In this document: positions 1 through 8,349 of the stretch, one piece after another
How positions within the stretch are numbered: the stretch's first letter is position 1
Layout: each line of letters starts with the position of its first letter
Origin: Chromatiales bacterium
GTDB taxonomy: Bacteria; Pseudomonadota; Gammaproteobacteria; SZUA-152
DNA: 17,887 nt
Assembly: GCA_026999335.1 (NCBI GenBank)
Contig: JALTPW010000871.1
Span: 1 to 17,887 of the forward strand
Direction of reading: 5' to 3'
Made by a program: the position numbers and the translations under genes
The notes under the pieces: generated by a model
The model's database searches: none
What the model saw: only the letters and a program-made list of their open reading frames with translations
What the model was told of the DNA's origin: nothing

Positions 1-1890
1 GTGAATCGTGCGGGTGATATTTCTGAAGCCATCAGCGTGGATTATGCGACCAGTAATGGCACGGCGGCTGATGGCGAAGACTACACGGCGACTTCGGGGA
101 CATTGGACTGGGCGGCGAACGACAGCAATGCAAAAACATTTGCCGTGCAAATCATGTCAGACAGTACAACGGAGGGGAATGAAACCGTGAACCTGACACT
201 GTCCAGCCCGTCTGCAAATACAAGTCTGGGCACCAATACAACAGCCGTGCTGACGATTATTGACATTGTTGTGGGCGCTTGTAATGGTGAGCTGACAGAT
301 AACGACATCGATGTTGATACGACTTTAAACGAATCTTGTTATAAAGTGCCGAATGGCATCAGTGTCAATAACCCGGCACGACTCACTATTAATCCAGGAG
401 TGAGATTGGAATTTGCTGCGGGAACACAACTTACAGTGAACCAGGGAGCATCTTTATATGCTGTAGGAACAAAGCAGCAGCCGATAGCTTTCACAGCTCA
501 GGAAGCAACACCAGGCTACTGGGAGGGTATTGTGTTTCGCTGGAGCAACAGTATCAATAATCAACTGGATTATGTCGTCATTGAATATGGTGTTATTAAT
601 ATCGATACGGCCTCAACTTCCGGAAGTCCAGCACGTCTCAGCATTAAAAATACCTTTTCACGTCAGGCGAGTGATTTAGGAGTATATCTCGTTGACAGTA
701 GTGTTAAATTGGATGCATTTGAAAGTAACACGTTGACATTAAATGACCGGCCTATTTCTTTGCCAGCTGAGCTGGTTGGTCATTTGGGTAAAGATAGTCA
801 GTACAGCGGCAATACAGATGATCGTATTCATGTTAATAATGAGGATATCGTCACCGCTCAAACTTGGGAAAAATTGGATGCTCCCTACTATATGCGTTCT
901 TCTTACTTTTTTGGCATTGATGCCGCACTAACTCTGGAAGCGGGCGTTTCTCTCACATTCGACTCAGGTGCTGGGCTTTCGGTCAATAGTTCAGGTTCAT
1001 TAAAGGCAGTTGGCACTGAAGCTGAACCCATTATATTCACCGGGCTTGAGGCGTCACCAGGCTACTGGGAGGGTATTGTGTTTCGCTGGAGCAACAGTAT
1101 CAATAATCAACTGGATTATGTCATCATTGAATATGGTGTTATTAATATCAATACGGCCTCAACTTCCGGAAGTCCAGCACGTCTCAGCGTTAAAAATACC
1201 TTTTCACGTCAGGCCAGTAATTTAGGAGTATATCTCGCTGACAGTAGTGTTAATCTGGATGCATTTGAAAATAACACGTTGACATTAAATGACTGGCCTA
1301 TTTCTCTGCCAGCTGAACTGGTTGGTCATTTGGGTAAAGATAGTCAGTACAGCGGCAATACGGATGATCGTATTCATGTTAGTAATGAGGATGTCGTCAC
1401 TGCTCAAATTTGGGAAAAACTGGATGTTCCCTACTATATGAGTTCTTCTTATTCTTTTGGCATTGATGCAGCACTAACTCTGGAGGCGGGCGTTTCTCTC
1501 ACATTTAACTCAGGTGCTGGGCTTTCGGTCAGTAGTTCCGGCTCATTAAAGGCAGTTGGCACTGAAGCTGAACCCATTTTATTCACCGGGCTTGAAGCAT
1601 CACCAGGCTACTGGGAGGGTATTGTGTTTCGCTGGAGCAATAGCAGCAATAATCAACTGGATTATGTCATCGTTGAATATGCCGGAGCAGGAAATGTATC
1701 AAACTCTGGAAACATCGATTCATCTTGCACATCGGGTTCCCCCACACGTTTTAGCGTGACCAATAGCACCATAAAAAACAGCGCTAGCTGGGGAGTATAT
1801 AAGGCTGATACCGTAACCAATGGTTGTAATATCACCTTATCCAATAACACCTATAGCAACAATGCATCAGGTGATGTGAATACACCGTAA
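1..1890 (+). CDS. Calx-beta / parallel beta-helix repeat protein, 5'-truncated by the window
   Basis: The reading frame is open from the first base, so the true start lies upstream; the GTG at base 1 is internal. The first ~90 residues are the end of a Calx-beta domain (acidic, ending VLTIID), a fold common in large secreted or surface proteins. The rest consists of beta-strand-rich modules, each carrying the segment GYWEGIVFRWSNS followed by NQLDYV(V/I)IEYG. That wording is typical of right-handed parallel beta-helix repeat proteins of Gammaproteobacteria. Three copies of this segment occur at exact 182-residue spacing. The C-terminus (ending NNASGDVNTP) shows no sorting domain, membrane anchor or barrel. 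It is likely an exported adhesin-like or surface protein; no catalytic residues are evident. A hairpin follows the stop codon. Function beyond an extracellular structural or binding role is not known. Confidence 0.8.
   Translation: MNRAGDISEAISVDYATSNGTAADGEDYTATSGTLDWAANDSNAKTFAVQIMSDSTTEGNETVNLTLSSPSANTSLGTNTTAVLTIIDIVVGACNGELTDNDIDVDTTLNESCYKVPNGISVNNPARLTINPGVRLEFAAGTQLTVNQGASLYAVGTKQQPIAFTAQEATPGYWEGIVFRWSNSINNQLDYVVIEYGVINIDTASTSGSPARLSIKNTFSRQASDLGVYLVDSSVKLDAFESNTLTLNDRPISLPAELVGHLGKDSQYSGNTDDRIHVNNEDIVTAQTWEKLDAPYYMRSSYFFGIDAALTLEAGVSLTFDSGAGLSVNSSGSLKAVGTEAEPIIFTGLEASPGYWEGIVFRWSNSINNQLDYVIIEYGVININTASTSGSPARLSVKNTFSRQASNLGVYLADSSVNLDAFENNTLTLNDWPISLPAELVGHLGKDSQYSGNTDDRIHVSNEDVVTAQIWEKLDVPYYMSSSYSFGIDAALTLEAGVSLTFNSGAGLSVSSSGSLKAVGTEAEPILFTGLEASPGYWEGIVFRWSNSSNNQLDYVIVEYAGAGNVSNSGNIDSSCTSGSPTRFSVTNSTIKNSASWGVYKADTVTNGCNITLSNNTYSNNASGDVNTP
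511..1674 (+). repeat. 546-bp in-frame tandem repeat (two full units plus ~70 bp)
   Basis: The sequence beginning CCAGGCTACTGGGAGGG occurs at 511, 1057 and 1603, an exact period of 546 bp (182 codons). Units 511-1056 and 1057-1602 are highly similar throughout, with only scattered substitutions and no indels in the parts I aligned. The third copy is alike only to about 1674 and then diverges. The module half upstream of 511 is recognisable at protein level but clearly diverged in DNA, which suggests a recent duplication or gene conversion of one unit. Confidence 0.9.
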
Positions 1891-1901
1891 ACCAGGACAT
1901 C

Positions 1902-1923
1902 CGGGGCAGGTTATCCTGCCCCG
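1902..1923 (+). terminator. Hairpin after the beta-helix gene, probable terminator
   Basis: A perfect 9-bp GC-rich stem (CGGGGCAGG / CCTGCCCCG) with a TTAT loop starts 11 bases after the stop codon at 1890. No T-run follows directly, so this may be a weak intrinsic terminator or an mRNA 3'-end stabiliser. Confidence 0.55.
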
Positions 1924-1977
1924 AATCCAGGCAAGGCTAACACTTTTAACCAGAAGCAAAAAAATGCACGAAACCTG

Positions 1978-4881
1978 ATGAAATACATCCTTGTATTTCA
2001 TTTTTTCAAAACAGTATCATGGCCCCAATCCACCTCTGGTGGGTTGGGGCGCCGTGCGTTACGATTAATCATGGTTTTTGGAATCATGTTGTTGTTTTCC
2101 CCTCCCGCCATATCTGCGACTCTGCATGACCCTGTATTGAATTGGCAAACCCTGCATACGGAGCATTTCGCTATCCACTTCCATGATGGCGAACAACAGA
2201 TGGCCGAAGAGCTGGCGGTGATCGCCGAGCGTATCCACCAGACTCTGTCCGTACAATTGCAATGGATCCCCAGGGACAAGACCGATGTGGTACTCACTGA
2301 TCGCATGGACTTCAGTAATGGCTGGGCGACTCCCGTACCCCAAAATCACATCACGCTTATCACGACCCCACCGGCATCGGTGGAAGATTATCAGCACTGG
2401 ATGGAGTTGTTGTTCATCCATGAATATACTCATATCTTGCACATGGATAAAAAAGAAGGCCTGCCAAAATTAGGGCAGACGCTGTTCGGCCGTCTGCCGA
2501 TTTTATTTCCTAACCTTCTGCAGCCTACCTGGTTGAAGGAAGGTCTGGCCACTTATATGGAAACGGATAGGGATAAAGGTATTGGCCGTGGTCAGAGCAG
2601 TTTGTTTCGCACCATGATGCGTCTGGAATGGCAGAACGGCATCAAGCCTCTGTCTCAGGTCAGCGCCGGCACCACCGACTGGCCGGCAGGGACTACCGCT
2701 TATTTGTATGGGGTCTATTTCTATCAATTTCTCGCCGATCACTATGGCAAGGAAAGCATCCAGCAACTGATTAATGGCTATAGTGACAACATCATTCCCT
2801 TTATGTTGAATACCAATACCCGGCAGGTGCTGGGTAAAAACCTGATTACCCTGTGGCGGGAGTTTGATCAATATCTGGCCGGAGAATTCCGTGCTCAACT
2901 GGAATCACTTGAAAAAAGTGGCGCCAATTCCGGTAAACGCCTGACTACCAACGCCTACCGCAGTGGACGACCTCAGGTATTGCCCAATGGTGATGTGTTG
3001 TACATTCAGGATCGGCTTTACAACTGGCCGCTATTGATGCGCCTGTCTGCCACTAATGGACAGGCCCACGAAATCGCCGAGGTGCGGGGTTTTGTTTTCG
3101 ACGCCCACTCTACGGCGGGCATTCTGTTGATCCAAACGGAATTGTCAAACAACACCAATCGCTTCAATGACATCTACCTAATCAATCAGGAAGATGGCAG
3201 TGAAACACGCCTGACCAAAGGCGGGCGCTATCGTTATGCCATCTGGGATCAGAATGCCCAGCACATCCTCGCTGTACATTACAAGTTGGGCAGGCATAGT
3301 CTGCATCGCCTTGATCGACAAGGACAATACCTTGAAACCCTATGGCAGGGGGAAGATGCCAGCGTCATCGGCGGAATCGATCTTGCTCCGGATGGTACGA
3401 CCCTGGCTGCTGCCGTGTGGCGGCCAGACAGCCGTTGGAATCTTGAGCTATTTGATCTGAAACAGGGCGAGTGGCAAAAACTTACGAATACCGCCGCCAT
3501 TGAAACCCAGCCCCGATTTAGCCCCGACGGCGCCGGTATCCTGTTTAGCGCCGACTATGAAGATATCTACAATATCCACCGTATAGATTTGCAGGACAGG
3601 CAGCGGCTCACCCGTTTGACCCACCTGACCGGTGGCGGTTTTTATCCGGCCCTTTCAATGGATGGCCGAACCCTGTATTACAGTCATCTGGGCACAGGAG
3701 GCGTCGATTTATATAGCCAACCTGTGGGGGATTACCCACTGGCGACGACAATCAAGATACCCCGCGATGCCCCAAGGCAGCACGGTGTATTGGCGGAGTT
3801 TGAAATTAGCGATTACCGGCCGAGCAGGCATCTGATGCCGCGTTGGTGGTTTCCCTATCTTTTAGTCGATACCCAGGCGATGGAAGCTGGGATTTATACC
3901 TCCGCCAATGATCCCCTGTGGCGCCATAACCTGCAATTATTGCTGGCCGCTAATCTCAAGCACAAGCTGCCAGTGGGTTATATAGATTACCGTTACGACC
4001 GCTGGCAACCCATTCTCCAGTTCTACATCAACCGAGAGTACGGATATTATCGGGATAGCGCCAATGACTTGCTACGTATTCGCAGTGAAGACACGTTGTT
4101 GCTGGCCATCGAACGCCCTTTTCTCAGGGTGTTACGGCGCTGGTCGCTGCATGCCGGCCTGGTTTTTGAGCGAACGCAGGATAGTGTCCGCACCCCTGGC
4201 GTGGCGAGGTGGCGCGACACCCGACAGGGCATGGTCGGGGTGGCGCTGAGTTATGATGATACAGTCCGCTATCCGCTGTCTATTAGCCGCAATGACGGAC
4301 GGGTGATCAACCTGGTGGTGGAAGATAATGATATTATGGAAGGTGATTTTAGCGGCAGGGTGGTGCGTTTGGACTGGCGTGAATTCATCCATATCGGGGA
4401 GCAACAATCCCTGGCTTTGCAGCTTTCCGCGGGACAAGGTGGTGTGAATACGTCGTTCTTCAGGTTGGGTGGTGTCTTTGGTGATAGGGTCACCCTGCCG
4501 GGCAATCTGGGGACACCTTCACTTTTCAATAAACGCAAATTTCCACTGCGGGGATATCCTCAAGGCCTGAATACCCTTACGGGTGAAAACATGTTGCTGC
4601 TAAATACGGAATGGCGCTTCCCGCTGCATCGCACAGGGCGCACCCTGATGTCGCCGCCAGTGGGCATTCAACAGTTATCCGGCAAGGTATTTTACAATAT
4701 CGGTGCGGCTGGGAAAGAGGTGTATAGCCAAGAAAATAGGTATAGTGGCGCTGGGATTGAGTTGCAGGCCGATGTGATTCTTGGTTATATATTGCCGCTG
4801 ACCCTGCGCGTCGGATTTGCCACGGGATTTGATCCCGGTGGTGAAAACCAAGCCTATTTCAGCCTCGAGCGCTCGTTTTAG
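1978..4881 (+). CDS. Outer-membrane protein: gluzincin-like peptidase, TolB-type propeller, C-terminal beta-barrel
   Basis: A 967-residue protein. A hydrophobic segment (about residues 30-46) preceded by GRRALR and ending PPAISA looks like a signal peptide. The start is uncertain: ATG 1978, TTG 2044 and ATG 2071 are all in frame and none has a clear ribosome site. HEYTH at residues 148-152 and WLKEG with Glu188 fit the HExxH...E zinc ligands of gluzincin-type (peptidase MA-like) domains. Residues about 325-600 hold repeated RFSPDG/LSMDG-type blades of a TolB/WD40-like propeller. The last ~320 residues are alternating polar/aromatic strands ending in LERSF, with a terminal Phe typical of outer-membrane barrels of the BamA/D15 type. 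It is probably an outer-membrane protein with a periplasmic or surface protease-like head. Such proteins are often loosely annotated as Tol biopolymer transport proteins. The substrate is unknown. Confidence 0.8.
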   Translation: MKYILVFHFFKTVSWPQSTSGGLGRRALRLIMVFGIMLLFSPPAISATLHDPVLNWQTLHTEHFAIHFHDGEQQMAEELAVIAERIHQTLSVQLQWIPRDKTDVVLTDRMDFSNGWATPVPQNHITLITTPPASVEDYQHWMELLFIHEYTHILHMDKKEGLPKLGQTLFGRLPILFPNLLQPTWLKEGLATYMETDRDKGIGRGQSSLFRTMMRLEWQNGIKPLSQVSAGTTDWPAGTTAYLYGVYFYQFLADHYGKESIQQLINGYSDNIIPFMLNTNTRQVLGKNLITLWREFDQYLAGEFRAQLESLEKSGANSGKRLTTNAYRSGRPQVLPNGDVLYIQDRLYNWPLLMRLSATNGQAHEIAEVRGFVFDAHSTAGILLIQTELSNNTNRFNDIYLINQEDGSETRLTKGGRYRYAIWDQNAQHILAVHYKLGRHSLHRLDRQGQYLETLWQGEDASVIGGIDLAPDGTTLAAAVWRPDSRWNLELFDLKQGEWQKLTNTAAIETQPRFSPDGAGILFSADYEDIYNIHRIDLQDRQRLTRLTHLTGGGFYPALSMDGRTLYYSHLGTGGVDLYSQPVGDYPLATTIKIPRDAPRQHGVLAEFEISDYRPSRHLMPRWWFPYLLVDTQAMEAGIYTSANDPLWRHNLQLLLAANLKHKLPVGYIDYRYDRWQPILQFYINREYGYYRDSANDLLRIRSEDTLLLAIERPFLRVLRRWSLHAGLVFERTQDSVRTPGVARWRDTRQGMVGVALSYDDTVRYPLSISRNDGRVINLVVEDNDIMEGDFSGRVVRLDWREFIHIGEQQSLALQLSAGQGGVNTSFFRLGGVFGDRVTLPGNLGTPSLFNKRKFPLRGYPQGLNTLTGENMLLLNTEWRFPLHRTGRTLMSPPVGIQQLSGKVFYNIGAAGKEVYSQENRYSGAGIELQADVILGYILPLTLRVGFATGFDPGGENQAYFSLERSF

Positions 4882-5015
4882 CGGTGAGTCGCCCGCTGCC
4901 TTGCTGGTGGTCTCGGACTCTATTCCGCTACGGGCCATATCACCTGCCAGTAGTATGTCTACCGCAGCGTCGGCATACGCAAAGCCGAGTGGGCGAGCCG
5001 AATGTGCGGATCTGG

Positions 5016-5044
5016 TTGTGTACCACCGACACGATCCGTAGCAT
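5016..5044 (+). promoter_or_regulatory. Weak candidate sigma-70 promoter for the hem operon
   Basis: TTGTGT (5016-5021) and TAGCAT (5039-5044) are separated by 17 bases, 54 bp upstream of the hemC start. Both boxes match the consensus only partly, and the gap from 4882 to 5097 holds nothing else I recognise. Confidence 0.25.
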
Positions 5045-5097
5045 TAACGGCTTTTCCAGGCTGGGCCACGGCCCACCGGCCAACACGAGAAGATACC

Positions 5098-6027
5098 ATG
5101 ACCGAAACCGTTCGCATTGCCACCCGCAAAAGTCCCCTGGCCCTGTGGCAGGCCGAATACGTCCGTGACCGCCTGCTGGCCAAATACCCTGATTTACAGA
5201 TAGAACTGGTGAAGATGGTCACCCAAGGAGACAAGATCCTCGACACCCCGCTGGCCAAGGTGGGTGGTAAGGGCTTGTTTGTCAAAGAGCTGGAGCAGGG
5301 CATGCTGCGTGGCGATGCCGATATCGCCGTGCATTCGATGAAAGACGTCCCAGTGGAATTCCCCGAGGGCCTGCATCTGGCGGTGATCTGTGAGCGGGAA
5401 GACCCGCGCGATGCCTTTGTTTCCAACACCTATGCCAGTGTCGACGAGCTGCCGCAGCGCGCCAGGGTCGGTACTTCCAGCCTGCGCCGGCAGTGCCAGC
5501 TGCGTGCGGCACGCCCCGATCTCGACATCCTTGACCTGCGCGGCAACGTCAACACCCGCCTGCGCAAGCTCGACGAGGGCAACTATGACGCCATCATCCT
5601 TGCCAGCGCCGGTCTCAAGCGCCTCGGTTTCGAAGACCGTATCCGCAGTTGCCTGAGCACCGAGCAGAGCCTGCCGGCCATCGGCCAGGGCGCCGTGGGC
5701 ATCGAGACGCGTAGCGATGACGCCCGTATCCACACACTCATCGCCCATCTCAATGATGCGCATACCCAGACTTGCGTGCTGGCCGAACGCGCCATGAACC
5801 AGCGTCTCGAAGGCGGTTGTCAGGTGCCCATCGCCGGTTTCGCAGAACTGGATGGCGAGCGTCTGCGCATGCGAGGGCTGGTGGGCCGTCCCGACGGTGG
5901 GGAAGTGATACGTGGCGAGATCGAAGGCCCGGCGGCAGAGGCCGAAAAACTCGGCACGGCACTGGCCGACGACTTGCTGTCACGTGGTGCCGGGGTGATT
6001 CTCAAGGCAGTCTACGCCAATGCCTGA
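5098..6027 (+). CDS. hemC: Hydroxymethylbilane synthase (porphobilinogen deaminase)
   Basis: HemC polymerises four porphobilinogen molecules into hydroxymethylbilane in the cytoplasm, a step of haem, sirohaem and cobalamin synthesis. The 309-residue product has the usual family length. It opens with RIATRKSPLALWQA and contains KGLFVKELE. The catalytic Asp83 lies in HSMKDVP (E. coli Asp84), the arginine pair in GTSSLRRQ binds substrate carboxylates, and Cys241 in LEGGCQVP (E. coli Cys242) anchors the dipyrromethane cofactor. The frame is open back to 5002, but ATG 5098 is chosen because GAGAAG lies 5 bases upstream and the family N-terminus begins there. It is the first gene of a hemC-hemD-hemX-hemY operon, with a 55-bp gap to hemD. 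Confidence 0.97.
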   Translation: MTETVRIATRKSPLALWQAEYVRDRLLAKYPDLQIELVKMVTQGDKILDTPLAKVGGKGLFVKELEQGMLRGDADIAVHSMKDVPVEFPEGLHLAVICEREDPRDAFVSNTYASVDELPQRARVGTSSLRRQCQLRAARPDLDILDLRGNVNTRLRKLDEGNYDAIILASAGLKRLGFEDRIRSCLSTEQSLPAIGQGAVGIETRSDDARIHTLIAHLNDAHTQTCVLAERAMNQRLEGGCQVPIAGFAELDGERLRMRGLVGRPDGGEVIRGEIEGPAAEAEKLGTALADDLLSRGAGVILKAVYANA

Positions 6028-6062
6028 TGGTTACATAACACCACTCCATGCCCGCTTCATGC

Positions 6063-6080
6063 GAAGTAAGCGCTAACTTC
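6063..6080. repeat. Imperfect 18-bp palindrome just before hemD
   Basis: The sequence GAAGTAAGCGCTAACTTC is self-complementary apart from one A-A pair. It ends two bases before the hemD ATG, where a ribosome site would be expected. It could fold in the mRNA and affect hemD translation, or it could be chance. Confidence 0.3.
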
Positions 6081-6082
6081 AT

Positions 6083-6874
6083 ATGCTGACGGACACCCGG
6101 CGCGGCGTGCTCGATGGTTTAACCATCGCCGTGACCCGTCCGGCCCATCAGGCAGACAATCTGTGCCGGCTGATTGAAGCGGAGGGTGGAAATACCCTCC
6201 GCTTTCCGGTGATCGACATCCTTCCTCCGGCCGACGTTGCGCCGTTACAGGCCCGTCTGCAAGACCTTGCCGGCGACCACTTGGCTATTTTTATCAGCGC
6301 CAATGCCGTGCACTATGCCTATCAAGCCCTTGGTGGGTCGTTGTTACCCGAAAACCTGCTGCGCGCCGCTGTCGGCCAGGCCACGGCCCGGGCATTGGCA
6401 TCACACGGCCAGCCGGCGCATATCCTGCCCCCGGCGCCCTACAACTCCGAGGCTCTGTTGGTTCTGCCTGAGTTACAGTCGTTGCAGGAAAAGCGAGTGA
6501 TCATTTTTCGTGGCGGCAATGGCCGGGCCTTGCTGGCCGATACGCTCCGTGAGCGTGGTGCACAGGTGGACTATGCCGAGGTGTACCGACGAATTATGAG
6601 TACTCTTGACCCAGAACGGTTGTATCGGGCGTGGGATAAGGGCAAGCTCGATATGATTATCATCACCAGTAATGAAGGCCTGCGGAATCTCTTTGCGCGA
6701 GTGGATGCCGGCCATCGGGAACGTCTGTTGGAGACGGCACTGGTCGTGATCAGTGATCGCAGCGCCACGTTGGCACAGGAACTGGGCTTCATACGCCCGG
6801 CGATTGTTGCCAGAGCGGCCAGTGACGCCGCGTTGCTTGAGGCCGCAAAGTGCTACGCGCAGGAATCGAGATGA
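6083..6874 (+). CDS. hemD: Uroporphyrinogen-III synthase
   Basis: HemD cyclises hydroxymethylbilane with inversion of ring D to give uroporphyrinogen III, directly after HemC. The 263-residue protein is close to family length (about 250). It has the characteristic weakly conserved features: VTRPAHQADNLCRLIEAEGG at the start of domain 1, FISANAVHYA, FRGGNGRALLADTLRERG and YAEVYRR, then IIITSNEGLRNLF in domain 2. Sequence conservation in this family is low, so position in the operon adds weight. The start ATG 6083 lacks a strong ribosome site and lies just after an imperfect 18-bp palindrome (6063-6080). The gene ends in an ATGA overlap with hemX, suggesting translational coupling. Confidence 0.92.
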   Translation: MLTDTRRGVLDGLTIAVTRPAHQADNLCRLIEAEGGNTLRFPVIDILPPADVAPLQARLQDLAGDHLAIFISANAVHYAYQALGGSLLPENLLRAAVGQATARALASHGQPAHILPPAPYNSEALLVLPELQSLQEKRVIIFRGGNGRALLADTLRERGAQVDYAEVYRRIMSTLDPERLYRAWDKGKLDMIIITSNEGLRNLFARVDAGHRERLLETALVVISDRSATLAQELGFIRPAIVARAASDAALLEAAKCYAQESR

Positions 6875-8349
6875 AAAATCAAAGCAATCAGAACGATGAG
6901 AAAACCCCATCAGCCAAACCGGTAAAAGGCAAGGCCGTGGAGGAGGATGTAGTCGGTAAGGTGACGCAGGATGCCGAAGACCAATCCGCCAGTGACAAGC
7001 CTGTACCCGCAGAGGCAACGACGGTGACGGAAAAGGATAGCCCGAAAGCGACGGGGAAAGCCGCACAGAAAAAACCTGAAACTCGTGTGGAAAAAAAGCC
7101 CCCCAACACCCCGAAAAAGACGACTGCCGCTGCCGGGAAAAAAGAAAAAAAGCCGCCTGAGGCCACAGTGAAAACAGTCGATGTTGCCGGGATGGAAGAA
7201 GAAAGTGCAAAGGGAAAAATCAGGGAAGAGAAACAAGAAGAGAAAAAGGAAAAAAAAGGTTCGAGCACCGGCTTGTCTATCGTTGCCCTGGTGCTGGCCA
7301 TCCTGACGGCGCTGGGCGCGTACTACCTTTATCTGCAAGGGCGTCAGCAGAATTTGCAAGAGCAGCAGCAGAATGCCGCACTGCTGGAGCGTCTTGGCGA
7401 GTTGCAGTCGCGCATAGATGGCAACCGGTCAAGCATTGACGCCAATCAGCAGCAACTGAGGCGTTTGAGTCAGCTGGAAACCCTGAAGCAGGAGATCGGC
7501 GCGATTCGCAGCGAGGTGGACAATGCTATCGCTGTGCGTCAGCGTATCGAGGCCGAGCAGCAGGCGTTGAACACGGCACTGAAAGAGATGTCGACGACAC
7601 TGGGCCGTACCACCCTGGCCTGGCGTCTGGCGGAGATCGAATATCTGCTGATTGTCGCCAATACCCGCCTCACCCTGGAGCGTGATCATCGTACCGCATT
7701 GGCGGTATTACAGACTGTCGATCAAAAACTGCGTGCCATTGGTGATCCTGCCTTTGTGCCGGTGCGTCAATCCATCGCCAACGAGATCACGGCGTTGAAG
7801 GCGATGGTGGCGCCGGACATTACGGGTCTGGCCTTGACCCTGGCCAGTCTGGTCGGGAGGGTGGAGGATCTGCCGTTGCGGGATGCCCCGCACGTTCGCA
7901 CTGCCGGATCGGTGGTTGGCAACGGCGAGGAAAACACCCAGCCGTTGGATTGGGCCAATATTCCCGGCGCGATTTGGAGAGATATCCGTGGGCTGGTGGT
8001 CGTGCGGCGAGAGGACAAGCCTATCGAGCCCCTGCGAGCCCCAGAGGAAGCGTGGTATTTGCGGCAGAATCTGCAGCTGAAACTGGAACAGGCGCGACTC
8101 AGCCTGCTGCGCCATGAAACGGCCCTGTTCCACCAGTTATTGGACGAAGCCACTCACTGGCTCAAGGCCAAGTTTGATGAGGAGTCCGCCGCGGTGCAGG
8201 GCATGCTGGAATCTTTACAGAATTTGCAGCAGGCAGACCTGCAACCCAGCCTGCCGGATATCAGCGATTCCTTGCGCGTACTGCGCCAAGACATGCAGGG
8301 CCTGGGCATAGAGGTCGAGGCTGCACAGCGTGAGGGCGGTGAACAATGA
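6871..8349 (+). CDS. hemX: HemX family membrane protein of the hem operon
   Basis: A 492-residue HemX-type protein, often annotated as an uroporphyrinogen-III C-methyltransferase, although this family lacks the SAM-methyltransferase motifs and its role is unproven. Residues 1-133 are low-complexity and very rich in Lys, Glu, Ala and Pro. A single membrane span follows at about 134-153 (LSIVALVLAILTALGAYYLY), then a Gln-rich coiled coil (about 155-235) and the conserved C-terminal HemX region (WRLAEIEYLLIVANTRL onwards), presumably periplasmic. ATG 6871 is chosen over an in-frame ATG at 6850 because it gives the ATGA overlap with the hemD stop. The 3' end overlaps hemY in the same way. The charged N-terminal tail is longer than in the E. 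coli homologue as I recall it. Confidence 0.9.
   Translation: MKNQSNQNDEKTPSAKPVKGKAVEEDVVGKVTQDAEDQSASDKPVPAEATTVTEKDSPKATGKAAQKKPETRVEKKPPNTPKKTTAAAGKKEKKPPEATVKTVDVAGMEEESAKGKIREEKQEEKKEKKGSSTGLSIVALVLAILTALGAYYLYLQGRQQNLQEQQQNAALLERLGELQSRIDGNRSSIDANQQQLRRLSQLETLKQEIGAIRSEVDNAIAVRQRIEAEQQALNTALKEMSTTLGRTTLAWRLAEIEYLLIVANTRLTLERDHRTALAVLQTVDQKLRAIGDPAFVPVRQSIANEITALKAMVAPDITGLALTLASLVGRVEDLPLRDAPHVRTAGSVVGNGEENTQPLDWANIPGAIWRDIRGLVVVRREDKPIEPLRAPEEAWYLRQNLQLKLEQARLSLLRHETALFHQLLDEATHWLKAKFDEESAAVQGMLESLQNLQQADLQPSLPDISDSLRVLRQDMQGLGIEVEAAQREGGEQ

Noticed and set aside
5002..5097. Upstream in-frame start of hemC at 5002
   Set aside because: Family N-terminus and ribosome site both indicate ATG 5098.
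6473..7210. 245-codon minus-strand frame across hemD/hemX
   Set aside because: Antisense to two well-supported genes; Phe/Ser/Pro-rich translation arises from the Lys/Glu-rich hemX codons.
7240..7262. A-rich tract in hemX as a possible programmed frameshift site
   Set aside because: The tract codes for the Lys/Glu tail; the zero frame continues intact through the full HemX and no alternative product of interest is seen.
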